A DNA stretch of 64,000 bases from Stenotrophomonas maltophilia. Lineage in GTDB: Bacteria; Pseudomonadota; Gammaproteobacteria; Xanthomonadales; Xanthomonadaceae. The position numbers and the translations under genes are program-made. Below, piece after piece: positions 47,470 through 56,987 of the stretch (position 1 is its first letter; every line of letters starts with the position of its first letter). Under the pieces are notes generated by a model. The model was not told the origin of the DNA and ran no database searches. It was given only the letters and a program-made list of their open reading frames with translations. The DNA lies in the NCBI RefSeq assembly GCF_002205165.1, contig NZ_NIVS01000008.1, positions 41,039-105,038 of the forward strand. Direction: 5' to 3'.

Positions 47470-48297
47470 TCAGAACTTCGCGTCGAACTCGGCCGCGTAG
47501 CCCGTATTGACCAGCACCTTCTGCAGCGCATCGCTGATCTTCACATTGCCGGCCACGATCTGCTGCGTCTCCGGACCCCGGCTGTCCATGCGGGCCGGCG
47601 TTGCACCCTTGAAATCGCATACGCGGCCACCGGCCTCGCGGACCAGCAGCACACCGGCCGCGATATCCCAGGCCTTCACGCCGGCCTCGAAATACGCATC
47701 GGCACGGCCACAGGCCACATAGGCCAGATCCAGCGCTGCCGAACCGGTGCGGCGCACATCTTCGGCCTGCACCAGCAGCGCGTCCACGGCCTTCAGCTGC
47801 GCGCTCGTGCGCTGACGCTCACGCGGGGCAAAGCCGGTGTGGATCATCGCGCCGCCCAGATCCTTGCGTTCGGCGATACGGATACGGCGGTCGTTGAATA
47901 CCGCGCCAGCGCCACGGCTGGCGGTGAACAGCTCATTGCGGAGCGGATCGAAGATCACCGCGTCGATCGGCTCGCCGTTCTCGACCAGGGCGATGGAGAC
48001 GCAGTAATGCGGGAAGCCACGCAGGTAGTTGCTGGTGCCGTCCAGCGGATCGATGACCCACATGTAACGGTTGACCGACTGCACGCCACCTTCCTCACCC
48101 ATGATCCCGTACTCGGGATAGGCGCGCTTGAGTTCCTTGACGATGACCTTTTCCGCATCTGCATCGACTTCACTGGCATAGTCCATGCGGCCCTTCTGCA
48201 CGACGTTCAACGCCTCGAGCTTGTTGATGTTGCGCAACAGGACGTTGCCGGCGAGGCGGGCGGCCTTGACCATGACGGTGACGGCGGGTTTCTGCAT
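47470..48297 (-). CDS. suhB: Inositol-1-monophosphatase / SuhB
   Basis: A 275-residue Mg2+-dependent phosphatase. The metal-binding motifs are [29 protein letters not shown] (D-P-L-D-G-T) and the later [18 protein letters not shown] (W-D). SuhB hydrolyses myo-inositol phosphate in vitro and takes part in rRNA transcription antitermination in E. coli. ATG at 48297 ([17 protein letters not shown]) matches homologs. Divergent from trmJ, the same neighbourhood as in E. coli (suhB next to trmJ). Confidence 0.96.
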   Translation of the reverse strand: MQKPAVTVMVKAARLAGNVLLRNINKLEALNVVQKGRMDYASEVDADAEKVIVKELKRAYPEYGIMGEEGGVQSVNRYMWVIDPLDGTSNYLRGFPHYCVSIALVENGEPIDAVIFDPLRNELFTASRGAGAVFNDRRIRIAERKDLGGAMIHTGFAPRERQRTSAQLKAVDALLVQAEDVRRTGSAALDLAYVACGRADAYFEAGVKAWDIAAGVLLVREAGGRVCDFKGATPARMDSRGPETQQIVAGNVKISDALQKVLVNTGYAAEFDAKF

Positions 48298-48416
48298 GGC
48301 GAAAAGCTCCCGTAAAGGCAGAGTAGGGGTTTGGCGGGGGAAAAGAGCGGTCCCGGCGCAGAGGCCGGTCGCACAGTTTACCATTTGTCGCTGTCCTGCT
48401 CGCATTTGGCCTGTTC

Positions 48417-49190
48417 ATGTCCGTACAAACCGCTCCCGCCCGCATCCGCTTCGTCCTGGTCGGCACCCAGCACCCCGGAAACATGGGGGCGGCCGCACGT
48501 GCCATGAAAACCATGGGCCTGGGCCGCCTGGTCCTGGTCGCACCCGAGAAACCGCTGGATGAGGAGGCCTTCCGCCGCTCGGCCGGGGCCGAGGATGTCC
48601 TGGGCGATGCCCCGGTCGTGGCGACCCTGGCCGAGGCCGTGGCGGACTGCCGCTTCGTGCTGGGCTGTACCGCCCGCTCGCGCCGGGTCCAGCTGGAAGA
48701 GCTGCTGCCGGCCGTGGCCGCCCAGCGCGTGCTGGCCAAGGCCGCCGAACCGGCCGAGGTGGCCTTCGTGTTCGGCCGCGAGCGCACCGGCCTGACAAAT
48801 GAGGAGCTGCAGCTCTGCCATGCGGCCGTGCACATTCCCTCCAACCCCGAGTTCAGTTCCTTGAACCTGGCCGCCGCGGTGCAGGTGCTGGCCTATGAAG
48901 TGCGCATGGCGATCCTGGGCGCAGCCGACGCCCCGGTCGCGGCCCCGGTCGATCCCGGTTTCGGCGAAGCGCCGGCCAGTCATGCCCAGGTCGAAGGCCT
49001 GTTCGGCCAGCTTGGCGATACTCTCGATGAGATCGACTTCCACAAGGGCCGTGCGCCTGAATCGGCGATGCGCAAGCTGCGTCGCCTGTTCCTGCGCACC
49101 GAACTGAGTGAACAGGAAGTCCGGCTGTTGCGCGGCATCCTCTCCGACGCGCAGCGCATGGCGAGATTGGCGACCAACAAGCCCCTGTAA
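48417..49190 (+). CDS. trmJ: tRNA (cytidine/uridine-2'-O-)-methyltransferase TrmJ
   Basis: A 257-residue SPOUT methyltransferase that methylates the ribose at position 32 of the tRNA anticodon loop. The knot shows VLVGTQHPGNMGAAARAMKTMGL (motif with N-x-G), FVFGRERTGLTNEEL and HIPSNPEFSSLNLAAAVQVLAYEV. A helical C-terminal extension (LFGQLGDTLDEIDFHKGRAPES) fits TrmJ. Start ATG 48417. Confidence 0.97.
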   Translation: MSVQTAPARIRFVLVGTQHPGNMGAAARAMKTMGLGRLVLVAPEKPLDEEAFRRSAGAEDVLGDAPVVATLAEAVADCRFVLGCTARSRRVQLEELLPAVAAQRVLAKAAEPAEVAFVFGRERTGLTNEELQLCHAAVHIPSNPEFSSLNLAAAVQVLAYEVRMAILGAADAPVAAPVDPGFGEAPASHAQVEGLFGQLGDTLDEIDFHKGRAPESAMRKLRRLFLRTELSEQEVRLLRGILSDAQRMARLATNKPL

Positions 49191-49245
49191 GCTGACGCAG
49201 TTCTCATTTTTTCGGGTAGTCTGTCTCGATTCCTTGGGGGGAGTG

Positions 49246-50175
49246 ATGGGCTTGTCGGGACTGCGAAGGCTGCTGCAGAGCGTAGTGCTGTGTCTGGCCA
49301 TCGCCGCGATGACCGGCCCGGCATGGGCCGGGCCCGCCCATGTGCTGGTGCTGGGAAGGATCAGCGACGACCCCAGGTCACACTATGCGCAACTGCAGCC
49401 CCTGCTCGATTACGTGATTCCGCGCATGCACGACGTTGGCATCACCGAGGGCCGCATCCTGATGGCGCGCGATACCCAGCAGATGGGCAGCTACCTGCGC
49501 CGCGGCCGCGTCGACTGGGTGACCGAGACCTCCGGCACCGCCGTCGCGTTGGGCCAGCGCAGTGGCGCCAAGCCGTTGCTGCTGACCGAGCGCAGCGGCG
49601 TGCGTGAGTACCACACGGTGTTCTTCGTGCGGCGCGACAGCCCCGTGCGGACGCTGGAGGACCTGCGCGGGCACACCCTGGCGTTGCAGAACATGGCCTC
49701 CACCAGTGCCTATCTGGTGCCGGTCATGACCTTGCTGCAGCATGGCGAGACGCCGGAGATCCTCGCCTCGATCGGGGATGTCGCCGCACCGGACACCGTC
49801 GGTTACGTGTTCGCCCGGTCGGAAGCGAACATCGCCACCTTCGTGCACAAAGGACTGGTGGATGCGGGGGCGGTGAGCAGCGTGGACTGGTCCGATGGCA
49901 AGCGCATCCCGGCCAATTTCCTGCGGGATTTCCGCATCATCCATCGCACCGAGCCGTATCCGCGTGCGGTGGAGATGGTGCGCGAGGGGTTGGATCCGCA
50001 GGTGCGCGACCGGCTGCAGCAGGTGTTGCTGGAGGCGGCCTCCGATCCGCAGGCGCAGCCGGCATTGAGAACATTTTTTGGTACGTCCGGGTTCCATCGG
50101 GTGGATGCGCAGATGCAGCACCGGCTGGATGAATTGAAACAAGGCTTGACGCGCGTGCGGATGGAAGTGGAATGA
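49246..50175 (+). CDS. PhnD-like periplasmic binding protein coupled to a GGDEF-EAL protein
   Basis: A 309-residue secreted protein (signal peptide ending GPAWA). It has the type 2 periplasmic-binding fold of the phosphate/phosphite/phosphonate family: YAQLQPLLDYVIPRMHDVG, the VFFVRRDSPVRTLEDLRGHTLALQN strand-turn-helix, and DTVGYVFARSEANIATFVHKGLVDAG. No ABC permease or ATPase is adjacent; instead its stop overlaps the start of a membrane GGDEF-EAL gene by 4 bp (ATGA). It is likely a sensory partner rather than a transport protein, by analogy with the NspS-MbaA pair of Vibrio. The ligand is unknown. GGGGGGAG precedes the start. Confidence 0.88.
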   Translation: MGLSGLRRLLQSVVLCLAIAAMTGPAWAGPAHVLVLGRISDDPRSHYAQLQPLLDYVIPRMHDVGITEGRILMARDTQQMGSYLRRGRVDWVTETSGTAVALGQRSGAKPLLLTERSGVREYHTVFFVRRDSPVRTLEDLRGHTLALQNMASTSAYLVPVMTLLQHGETPEILASIGDVAAPDTVGYVFARSEANIATFVHKGLVDAGAVSSVDWSDGKRIPANFLRDFRIIHRTEPYPRAVEMVREGLDPQVRDRLQQVLLEAASDPQAQPALRTFFGTSGFHRVDAQMQHRLDELKQGLTRVRMEVE

Positions 50176-52298
50176 GTCGCTTGGGTTCGGGAATGCAGGC
50201 CCGCTTCGTGCTGGCGATGAGCGGTGCGATGCTGGTCGTGGTGGCGATCGTGGCCGTGGTGCTGGGGCGCCAGGCGACGATGCAGGACGAGGTGCAGCAT
50301 CTCAGCGGCACGGTCATCCATGACCTGTTCGACCGCAGCGTGCGCAGCCGTGGTGAAGCACTGGCGCGCGAGTTGTCCGATGCGCTGGCCAACCCGCTGT
50401 ACTACAACGATCTGGAGCAGGTCGGGGCGCTGGTGCGCAACACCTCCCGGCAGCAGGTGGTGCGCTATGTGCTGGTGTTCGACGAGAACGGCAGGCTGAT
50501 CCACGACGGCACGGTGGACGTGCTCGAGTTCGGCCAGCCGATGAGCGACCCGCTCGCCGCGGGCGCGGCCGGTGCCCGCGAGCTGGTGGTGCAGCAGTCG
50601 CCCAAGGTGCTCGACAACGCGATGCCGATCATGATCGGCAACCAGCGGATCGGCGGGGTGCGCGTGGGCATGGCGCTGGACGATGTGCAGGCCATGGAAC
50701 AGCAGGCCAACCAGACCCTGGGCGACCGCCTGCAGCAGGTCGGCAAGCGCCACCTGGGCTGGCTGCTGCTGATGCTTGGCCTGCTGGTCGGGATCGGTGC
50801 GGTGGTGATCATCTACGTGCAGCGCACCCTGGTGACGCCGATCCGCTGGCTGGCCGGGGCCGCCCGCCAGATCGAGGCGGGCGATTACACCCTGCAGATG
50901 CCGGAAATCCGGCGCCAGGATGAAGTTGGTGAGCTGATGCGCGCGTTCGGCCGCATGAGCCAGGCGATCGCCCGCCACGACCGCGAAGTGCGGCACATGG
51001 CCTATACCGATGCGCTGACCGGGCTGACCAACCGGCTGGCGTTCCGCGAGGCGCTGGACCATCGCCTGATGGCCGCGCGGGCCTCCGGGCAGCGGCTTGG
51101 CCTGCTGTTTGCCGACATGGACGACTTCAAGCGCGTCAACGACACCCTCGGCCATGAGGCCGGCGACGAGGCGCTGCTGCAGTTCGCGCAGCGGATCAGC
51201 GCGGCCGTTGCCCAGGCTGGCGGCGATGAAGCGCTGCTGGCGCGCTTCGGCGGCGATGAGTTCGTGATCCTGATCGGGGATGGCGATGTCGCCGCCGGTG
51301 CGCGCGAACTGGCCGAGATTCTCGTGCGCGAACTGGGCAAGCCGCTGGTGGTGCAGGGCCGGGAGCTGTTCCTGGGGACCTCGATCGGCGTCACCCTGTT
51401 CCCCGACGATGCCGCCGACGCCACCACGTTGCTCAAGAACGGCGACATCGCGATGTACCAGGCCAAGATGGCGGGCAAGAACTGCTACCGCTATTACAGC
51501 CGGGCAATGGATCATGCAGTCGAGCGCCGCGTGCACATGGAACAGGAACTGCGCGGCGCCTGGGAACGGGGCGAGCTGCGGCTGGCCTACCAGCCGATCT
51601 TCCGCACCCGCGACCGCCGCATGGTCGGCGTGGAAGTGCTGCTGCGCTGGCAACACCCGACCTTGGGCACGATTCCGCCGTCGGTCTTCATCGAAGTGGC
51701 CGAGCAGAGCGGTCTGATTGAAGTGATCGGCCCGAAGGTGCTGCGCGCGGCCTGTACCGAGGCGGTGCAGTGGCCGGTGGGTGTCGACGGGGAAGGGGTG
51801 TTCGTCTCGGTCAATGTGTCGCCCCGCCAGCTGCGCGGCGGCGAACTGCCGGCCCTGGTGGCCGACTGCCTGCGCGACACCGGCCTGCCGGCCTCGCGCC
51901 TGCACCTGGAGCTGACCGAAACGGCGGTGATCGGCGATGAAATGCTGGCCGCCGCGCTGCTGGACAAGCTGCACCGGACCGGCGTGAAGGTGTGGCTGGA
52001 CGATTTCGGGACCGGCTTCTCCGGCCTGAGCCATCTGCGCCAGGTGCCGGTGGACGGGGTCAAGATCGACAAGAGCTTCGTGGCCGACATGCAGCGTGAC
52101 CCGGACGACCTGGCGTTGACCACGGCGATCATCGCCATGGCCCATGCCCTGGGAATCACCGTGGTGGCCGAGGGCATCGAGCAGGAAGTGCAGTTCGACC
52201 TGCTGGCCCAGCGCGGCTGCGACCTGGCCCAGGGCTACTGGCTGAGCCACCCGGTCAGCGCGACCGAAGTGGTGCAGCTGCTCGAATCGGGCAGCTGA
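50172..52298 (+). CDS. Membrane bifunctional diguanylate cyclase / phosphodiesterase
   Basis: A 708-residue protein: transmembrane segments at about 11-32 and 196-216 enclose a periplasmic sensor (33-195); HAMP follows (217-270). The GGDEF domain (275-440) has the intact motif RFGGDEF (360-364); the inhibitory I-site (RxxD) is replaced by GGDE (350-353). The EAL domain (455-705) has EVL at 488-490 instead of EAL, with the other catalytic residues present: NVS (548), TE (583), DDFGTG (610-615), K631 and E667. Both c-di-GMP synthesis and hydrolysis are plausible. It begins inside the end of the PhnD-like gene, so the two are co-translated. Confidence 0.94.
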   Translation: MSRLGSGMQARFVLAMSGAMLVVVAIVAVVLGRQATMQDEVQHLSGTVIHDLFDRSVRSRGEALARELSDALANPLYYNDLEQVGALVRNTSRQQVVRYVLVFDENGRLIHDGTVDVLEFGQPMSDPLAAGAAGARELVVQQSPKVLDNAMPIMIGNQRIGGVRVGMALDDVQAMEQQANQTLGDRLQQVGKRHLGWLLLMLGLLVGIGAVVIIYVQRTLVTPIRWLAGAARQIEAGDYTLQMPEIRRQDEVGELMRAFGRMSQAIARHDREVRHMAYTDALTGLTNRLAFREALDHRLMAARASGQRLGLLFADMDDFKRVNDTLGHEAGDEALLQFAQRISAAVAQAGGDEALLARFGGDEFVILIGDGDVAAGARELAEILVRELGKPLVVQGRELFLGTSIGVTLFPDDAADATTLLKNGDIAMYQAKMAGKNCYRYYSRAMDHAVERRVHMEQELRGAWERGELRLAYQPIFRTRDRRMVGVEVLLRWQHPTLGTIPPSVFIEVAEQSGLIEVIGPKVLRAACTEAVQWPVGVDGEGVFVSVNVSPRQLRGGELPALVADCLRDTGLPASRLHLELTETAVIGDEMLAAALLDKLHRTGVKVWLDDFGTGFSGLSHLRQVPVDGVKIDKSFVADMQRDPDDLALTTAIIAMAHALGITVVAEGIEQEVQFDLLAQRGCDLAQGYWLSHPVSATEVVQLLESGS

Positions 52299-53303
52299 TC
52301 AGACCGGGCGCTTGCTGCTGTCGCCGGAGATTTCGCGGACCAGCTTGGGCACCAGGTAGCCGGACAGGCGCGCGGTGAGCTGCGCATGCAGGCCCTTGGC
52401 GGTGTCGTCGTCCACTTCGAAATGGGCTACGCCCTCGACCCGGTCCACCTGGTACAGGTAATAAGGCAGCACGCCGGCGGCGAAACTGCGCTCGCTCAGT
52501 GCCTGCAGCGCCTCGATCGAATCGTTGACCCCGCGCAGCAGTACCGCCTGGTTGAGCAGGGTGGCACCGGCGCCGCGCAGGCGCGCCATCGCAGCATCCA
52601 CGGACGCATCGAATTCGTTGGCATGGTTGGCATGGATCACGAACGCTACCGGCCACGGCAGCGAGGCGATCCACTGCCCCAGCTCGTCATCCACGCGCTC
52701 GGGCAGGACCACCGGCAGGCGACTGTGAATGCGCAGGCGGCGCAGGTGCGGGATCTGCTTGAGCGCCTGGGTCAGCTCGACCAGCTTGTGCGTGGCCAGC
52801 GACAACGGGTCGCCGCCGGACAGGATCACCTCGTCGATATCCGGGTCCTGGGCGATCGCGTCGACCGCATCGCGCCAGCCCTCGCGGGCGGCGTTCTCGG
52901 TGCCGTAATCGAAATGGCGGCGGAAGCAATAGCGGCAGTTGATCGCGCAGCTGCCGGTGGTGACCAGCAGGGCACGGCCGCGGTACTTCTGGATGACCCC
53001 GGTGGCCTTCTTGGCCGCACCGTCGCCCACCGCGTCCAGGCTGAAGCCGGGCACGACCTTCAGCTCGTCGGTGATCGGCAGGACCTGGCGCAGCAGGGGG
53101 TCATGGCGGTCGCCGTGGCGCATCCGGGCCGCGAAGCCCTGGGGCACGCGTACCGCGAACTGGCCGGCCGCCTCGTCCGAGACCCCCAGTTCCACCGGAT
53201 CCAGCCCCAGCTGCCGCAGCAGTTCGCGCGGGTCGCGGATCGCCTCGCGCCACCGTTGCTGCCAGCGGACGGGGGCGGCCAGGGGCGTGGCGGAAAGCTG
53301 CAT
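52299..53303 (-). CDS. epmB: EF-P beta-lysylation protein EpmB
   Basis: A 334-residue radical-SAM enzyme of the lysine 2,3-aminomutase family. The cluster is Cys119-x3-Cys123-x2-Cys126 in [17 protein letters not shown]. It converts (S)-alpha-lysine to (R)-beta-lysine for attachment to EF-P. ATG 53303 matches homologs better than an upstream in-frame start at 53327. It is divergent from efp with 126 bp between starts. epmA is not in the window. Confidence 0.96.
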   Translation of the reverse strand: MQLSATPLAAPVRWQQRWREAIRDPRELLRQLGLDPVELGVSDEAAGQFAVRVPQGFAARMRHGDRHDPLLRQVLPITDELKVVPGFSLDAVGDGAAKKATGVIQKYRGRALLVTTGSCAINCRYCFRRHFDYGTENAAREGWRDAVDAIAQDPDIDEVILSGGDPLSLATHKLVELTQALKQIPHLRRLRIHSRLPVVLPERVDDELGQWIASLPWPVAFVIHANHANEFDASVDAAMARLRGAGATLLNQAVLLRGVNDSIEALQALSERSFAAGVLPYYLYQVDRVEGVAHFEVDDDTAKGLHAQLTARLSGYLVPKLVREISGDSSKRPV

Positions 53304-53388
53304 GGAATGGGGGCCTGCGGTTATCATGTGGGTCAGAAATATCGAGTCACCCCACCGGTGTCGGTGGGATTTCCCATTCTATCCGGCT

Positions 53389-53409
53389 CGCCGCGCCTGC
53401 GCGGCGTTT
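53389..53409 (+). promoter_or_regulatory. Hairpin in the efp leader
   Basis: CGCCGCGC-CT-GCGCGGCG followed by TTT, 23 bp upstream of the efp start. A second hairpin (CCCACCG-GTGT-CGGTGGG) is at 53351-53368. Together they could affect efp expression; no leader peptide is evident. Confidence 0.4.
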
Positions 53410-53429
53410 GCCCATTCAGGAGTTTCAGC

Positions 53430-53999
53430 ATGGCCACTGTTGGCATGAACGACGTCAAGAACGGGATGAAGATCCTGGTCAACAATGAACCAGCGGTCAT
53501 CACCGAGACCGAATACGTCAAGCCGGGCAAGGGCCAGGCCTTCACCCGCATGAAGTACCGCTTCATCAAGTCGGGCCGCGTGGTCGAAATGACCATGAAG
53601 GCGACCGATGACGTGGAGAAGGCCGACGTCGTGGATACCAACATGGACTTCATGTACAGCGACGGCGAGTTCTGGCACTTCATGGACCCGGAATCCTTCG
53701 AGCAGGTCCAGGCCACCAAGGCCGGCATGGGCGGCGCCGAGAAGTGGCTGAAGGGCGAAGAGTCCTGCATCGTCACCCTGTGGAACGGCGAGCCGATCTT
53801 CGTCCAGCCGCCGAACTTCGTCGAGCTGAAGATCACCGAGACCGATCCGGGCGTCCGTGGCGATACCTCGGGCGGCGGCGGCAAGCCGGCCACCCTGGAA
53901 ACCGGCGCGGTGGTCCGCGTGCCGCTGTTCGTCAACCAGGATGAAATCATCAAGGTCGACACCCGCTCGGGCGAATACTCCGCACGCGCAGGCAAGTAA
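53430..53999 (+). CDS. efp: Elongation factor P
   Basis: A 189-residue EF-P with the three beta-barrel domains. Domain I has the loop [17 protein letters not shown] with Lys34 at the tip (the site beta-lysylated by EpmA/EpmB), domain II contains [20 protein letters not shown], and domain III ends [29 protein letters not shown] (split by turns). It relieves ribosome stalling at polyproline. GGAG precedes ATG 53430 by 7 bases. A stem-loop overlaps its stop codon. Confidence 0.98.
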   Translation: MATVGMNDVKNGMKILVNNEPAVITETEYVKPGKGQAFTRMKYRFIKSGRVVEMTMKATDDVEKADVVDTNMDFMYSDGEFWHFMDPESFEQVQATKAGMGGAEKWLKGEESCIVTLWNGEPIFVQPPNFVELKITETDPGVRGDTSGGGGKPATLETGAVVRVPLFVNQDEIIKVDTRSGEYSARAGK

Positions 54000-54017
54000 T
54001 CCGGCGAAGCCGGATTA
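53997..54017 (+). terminator. Stem-loop at the efp stop codon
   Basis: TAATCCGGC-GAA-GCCGGATTA, whose left arm includes the stop codon TAA. No T-run follows, so it may stabilise the 3' end of efp mRNA rather than terminate strongly. Confidence 0.55.
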
Positions 54018-54018
54018 C

Positions 54019-54144
54019 GGTAGAGCCGACCCTTGGTCGGCTGCAGTGCCGACCGGCCACCGCATCCGGTAGAGCCGACCGTTGGTCGGCTGCGGTACCG
54101 GCCGGCCACCGCACCCGGTAGAGCCGACCAACGGTCGGTTCTAC
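54019..54144. repeat. Tandem SMAG-type REP array
   Basis: Three GTAG-headed hairpins: GTAG then AGCCGACC-CTT-GGTCGGCT (54020-54044), GTAG with AGCCGACC-GTT-GGTCGGCT (54069-54093), and one ending in TCTAC (54118-54144). The first two are separated by the conserved CCGGCCACCGCA-type spacer, so the unit repeats at 49-bp intervals. They lie between efp and the amidohydrolase gene. Confidence 0.9.
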
Positions 54145-54201
54145 CCCCAAGCGTCCCGGTCGCCCACGCCTTCGGGGCGTCCGCCAGCACAGTGAGCACG
54201 C

Positions 54202-55545
54202 ATGACCGACACCGCCCGCATTCCCGAAGCCTGTGACCTGTTGATCGAAGCCGGTTACGTGGTCCCGATCGAGCCGCATGCGGTGGTGCTGGAAGACCAT
54301 GCCGTGGCCGTGCGGGGCAGCGAGATCATCGCGATCCTGCCGCGTGCCGAAGCACGCGAGCGCTTTGCGCCGAAGCAGACCGTCTCGCGCCCGGAGGCGG
54401 CGCTGATGCCGGGCCTGGTCAACGCGCATACCCACAACCCCATGACTCTGCTGCGGGGCGTCGCCGACGACCTGCCGCTGATGGTCTGGCTGCAGCAGCA
54501 CATCTGGCCGGTGGAAGCGGCGGTGATCGGGCCGGAGTTCGTGGCCGACGGCACCACCCTGGCGATCGCCGAGATGCTGCGCGGCGGTACCACCTGCGCC
54601 AACGAAAACTACTTCTTCTCCGACGTCCAGGCCGCCGTCTACAAGCAGCACGGGTTCCGTGCGCTGGTCGGTGCGGTGATCATCGATTTCCCGACTGCCT
54701 GGGCCAAGACCGACGACGAGTACTTCGCCAAGGCCGGCGAACTGCACGACCAGTGGCGCAACGATCCGCTGATCGGCACTTCGTTCGCGCCGCACGCGCC
54801 GTATACCGTCAACGATGCCAATTTCGAACGCGTGCGCATGCTGTCCGACCAGCTGGACATGCAGGTCCACCTGCATACGCATGAAACCGCGCAGGAAATC
54901 AGCGACTCGCTCAAGCTGCACGGCCAGCGCCCGCTGGCGCGCCTGGACCGCCTGGGCCTGGTCAACGACCGCCTGATCGCGGTGCACATGACCCAGCTGA
55001 CCGAGGCGGAAATCCATCTGTGCGCCGAGCGTGGCGTCAGCGTGGTGCATTGCCCGGAATCCAACCTCAAGCTGGCCTCCGGGTTCTGCCCGGCCTGCGC
55101 CCTGCAGCGTGCCGGCGTGAACCTGGCGATCGGCACTGACGGCTGCGCCAGCAACAACGACCTGGACATGTTCAGCGAGAACCGCACCGCGGCGATCCTG
55201 GCCAAGGCCGTCGCCAACGATGCCACCGCGCTGGACGCGGCCACCACGCTGCGCGCGGCCACGCTGGGCGGCGCCCGCGCGCTCGGCTTCGGCGACCGCA
55301 TCGGCTCGATCGAGGTCGGCAAGCAGGCCGATCTGGTCTGCGTGGATCTGTCCGCACTTGAAACCCAACCGCTGCACCATGTGCTCTCGCAGCTGGTCTA
55401 TGCCGCTGGCCGCCATCAGGTCAGCGATGTCTGGATCGCCGGCCAGCCCAAGCTGGTCCAGCGTGAACTGGTCGGCATGGACACCGCCGCGATCGTCGCC
55501 AACGCCCGCCATTGGCGCGAGCGTATCCGACACATCCGTGCTTGA
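54202..55545 (+). CDS. TRZ/ATZ-family amidohydrolase (MTA/SAH deaminase-like)
   Basis: A 447-residue metal-dependent hydrolase. Metal ligands: HxH in [13 protein letters not shown], His in LHTHETAQE, His in [16 protein letters not shown], and Asp in [15 protein letters not shown]. This pattern fits 5-methylthioadenosine/S-adenosylhomocysteine deaminase (MtaD) of proteobacteria; other deaminations in the family (chlorohydrolases, guanine) cannot be excluded. It is 16 bp upstream of ubiG, whose reaction releases S-adenosylhomocysteine, which fits the MTA/SAH assignment. Confidence 0.88.
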   Translation: MTDTARIPEACDLLIEAGYVVPIEPHAVVLEDHAVAVRGSEIIAILPRAEARERFAPKQTVSRPEAALMPGLVNAHTHNPMTLLRGVADDLPLMVWLQQHIWPVEAAVIGPEFVADGTTLAIAEMLRGGTTCANENYFFSDVQAAVYKQHGFRALVGAVIIDFPTAWAKTDDEYFAKAGELHDQWRNDPLIGTSFAPHAPYTVNDANFERVRMLSDQLDMQVHLHTHETAQEISDSLKLHGQRPLARLDRLGLVNDRLIAVHMTQLTEAEIHLCAERGVSVVHCPESNLKLASGFCPACALQRAGVNLAIGTDGCASNNDLDMFSENRTAAILAKAVANDATALDAATTLRAATLGGARALGFGDRIGSIEVGKQADLVCVDLSALETQPLHHVLSQLVYAAGRHQVSDVWIAGQPKLVQRELVGMDTAAIVANARHWRERIRHIRA

Positions 55546-55561
55546 TGCACCAAGGATCCCC

Positions 55562-56293
55562 ATGAATACCCCGCATGCGTCCACCAATTTCGATCAGGCC
55601 GAACTGGACAAGTTCGCCGCGCTCGCCAACCGCTGGTGGGACGTCGATGGCCCGCAGAAGCCGCTGCACGCACTGAACCCGGTGCGCCTGCAGTACGTCG
55701 CCCAGCGCGTGACCCTTCGCGGCGCCCGCGTGCTCGATATCGGCTGTGGTGGCGGCCTGCTCAGCGAGGCACTGGCCAAGGAAGGCGCGGATGTCACTGC
55801 GATCGACCTGGCCCCGGAGCTGGTCAAGGTGGCGCGCCTGCACGGGCTGGAGTCCGGCGTTACCGTCGACTACCGCGTGCAGGCCGCTGAAGACCTCGCT
55901 GCCGAACAGCCGGGCAGCTTCGACGTGGTCACCTGCATGGAAATGCTGGAGCACGTGCCGGACCCGGGCGCGATCATCGCCGCCTGCCACCGCCTGCTCA
56001 AGCCCGGCGGCCAGCTGTTCCTGTCCACCGTGAACCGCACCCCGGCCGCCTTCGCCGTGGCGATCGTCGGCGCCGAGTACGTGGCCCGGCTGCTGCCCAA
56101 GGGCACCCACCACTACCAGGATTTCATCAAGCCGGCCGAGCTGGGCAAGTGGCTGCGCGAGGCCGATTTCAACCTGCGCGATGTCAGCGGCATGGCCTAT
56201 GAGCCGTGGCGCAACCGTGCCCGCCTGAGCACGCGCACCGACATCAATTACCTGGCCCACGCGGTCAAGCCGGACGACGCCGCAGGTGTCTGA
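55562..56293 (+). CDS. ubiG: Ubiquinone O-methyltransferase
   Basis: A 243-residue SAM-dependent methyltransferase that acts twice in ubiquinone synthesis. The N-terminal [31 protein letters not shown] (split by turns) is the UbiG signature, the SAM site is [19 protein letters not shown] and the late motif is [28 protein letters not shown] precedes ATG 55562. Its stop overlaps the next gene by 8 bp. Confidence 0.97.
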   Translation: MNTPHASTNFDQAELDKFAALANRWWDVDGPQKPLHALNPVRLQYVAQRVTLRGARVLDIGCGGGLLSEALAKEGADVTAIDLAPELVKVARLHGLESGVTVDYRVQAAEDLAAEQPGSFDVVTCMEMLEHVPDPGAIIAACHRLLKPGGQLFLSTVNRTPAAFAVAIVGAEYVARLLPKGTHHYQDFIKPAELGKWLREADFNLRDVSGMAYEPWRNRARLSTRTDINYLAHAVKPDDAAGV

Positions 56294-56969
56294 GTCCAGT
56301 TTCCCGCCGGCGGTGCTGTTCGATCTGGACGGTACCCTGCTGGACAGCGCACCGGACATGCTGGCCACCGCCAACGCGATGCTGGCCGCCCGCGCGCGCG
56401 CGCCGATCACCCTGGACGCACTGCGCCCGGTGGTCTCGAAAGGCTCGCGTGCGATGGTCTCGGTGGCGTTTCCCGAGCTGGACCAGGTCGAACGCGATGC
56501 GCTGGTTCCTGAGTTCCTGGAACGCTACGAAGGCCTGATCGGCCAGCACGCCGTGCTGTTCGATGGCATCGCCGGCATGCTCGACGCGCTCGATGCGGCC
56601 GGCTGTGTCTGGGGCATCGTCACCAACAAGCCCGAGTACCTGGCCCGGCTGATCGTGCCGCAGCTGGGCTGGGAACAGCGCTGCAAGGTGCTGATCGGCG
56701 GCGATACCCTGGCGCAGCGCAAGCCGCATCCGCTGCCGCTGCTGGCCGCTGCCGAACGCATGGGCATCGCCCCGGGCACCTGTGTCTATGTAGGCGATGA
56801 CGAGCGCGACATCGTCGCCGCCAACGCCGCCGGCATGGCGTCGGTCGCCGCGTTGTGGGGCTACCGGCTCGATGCCGACGATCCGCTGGCCTGGGGTGCC
56901 GACACCCTCGTCGCACTGCCCGAACACCTGCAACATGCCAAGGCGTGGCCGCTTCCGCGCACGCTCTAG
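56286..56969 (+). CDS. gph: Phosphoglycolate phosphatase
   Basis: A 227-residue HAD phosphatase. Motif I is [15 protein letters not shown] (Asp13 nucleophile, Asp15 acid-base); motif II is GIVTNKP, motif [14 protein letters not shown] and YVGDDERDI. It recycles 2-phosphoglycolate from DNA repair. GTG start at 56286 lies inside the end of ubiG (8-bp overlap), the normal ubiG-gph coupling. Confidence 0.94.
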   Translation: MSESSFPPAVLFDLDGTLLDSAPDMLATANAMLAARARAPITLDALRPVVSKGSRAMVSVAFPELDQVERDALVPEFLERYEGLIGQHAVLFDGIAGMLDALDAAGCVWGIVTNKPEYLARLIVPQLGWEQRCKVLIGGDTLAQRKPHPLPLLAAAERMGIAPGTCVYVGDDERDIVAANAAGMASVAALWGYRLDADDPLAWGADTLVALPEHLQHAKAWPLPRTL

Positions 56970-56987
56970 CCTTTCAAGGAATACACC

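Noticed and set aside
54019..54144. Insertion sequence ends
   Set aside because: No transposase and no target duplication; the elements are short REP hairpins.
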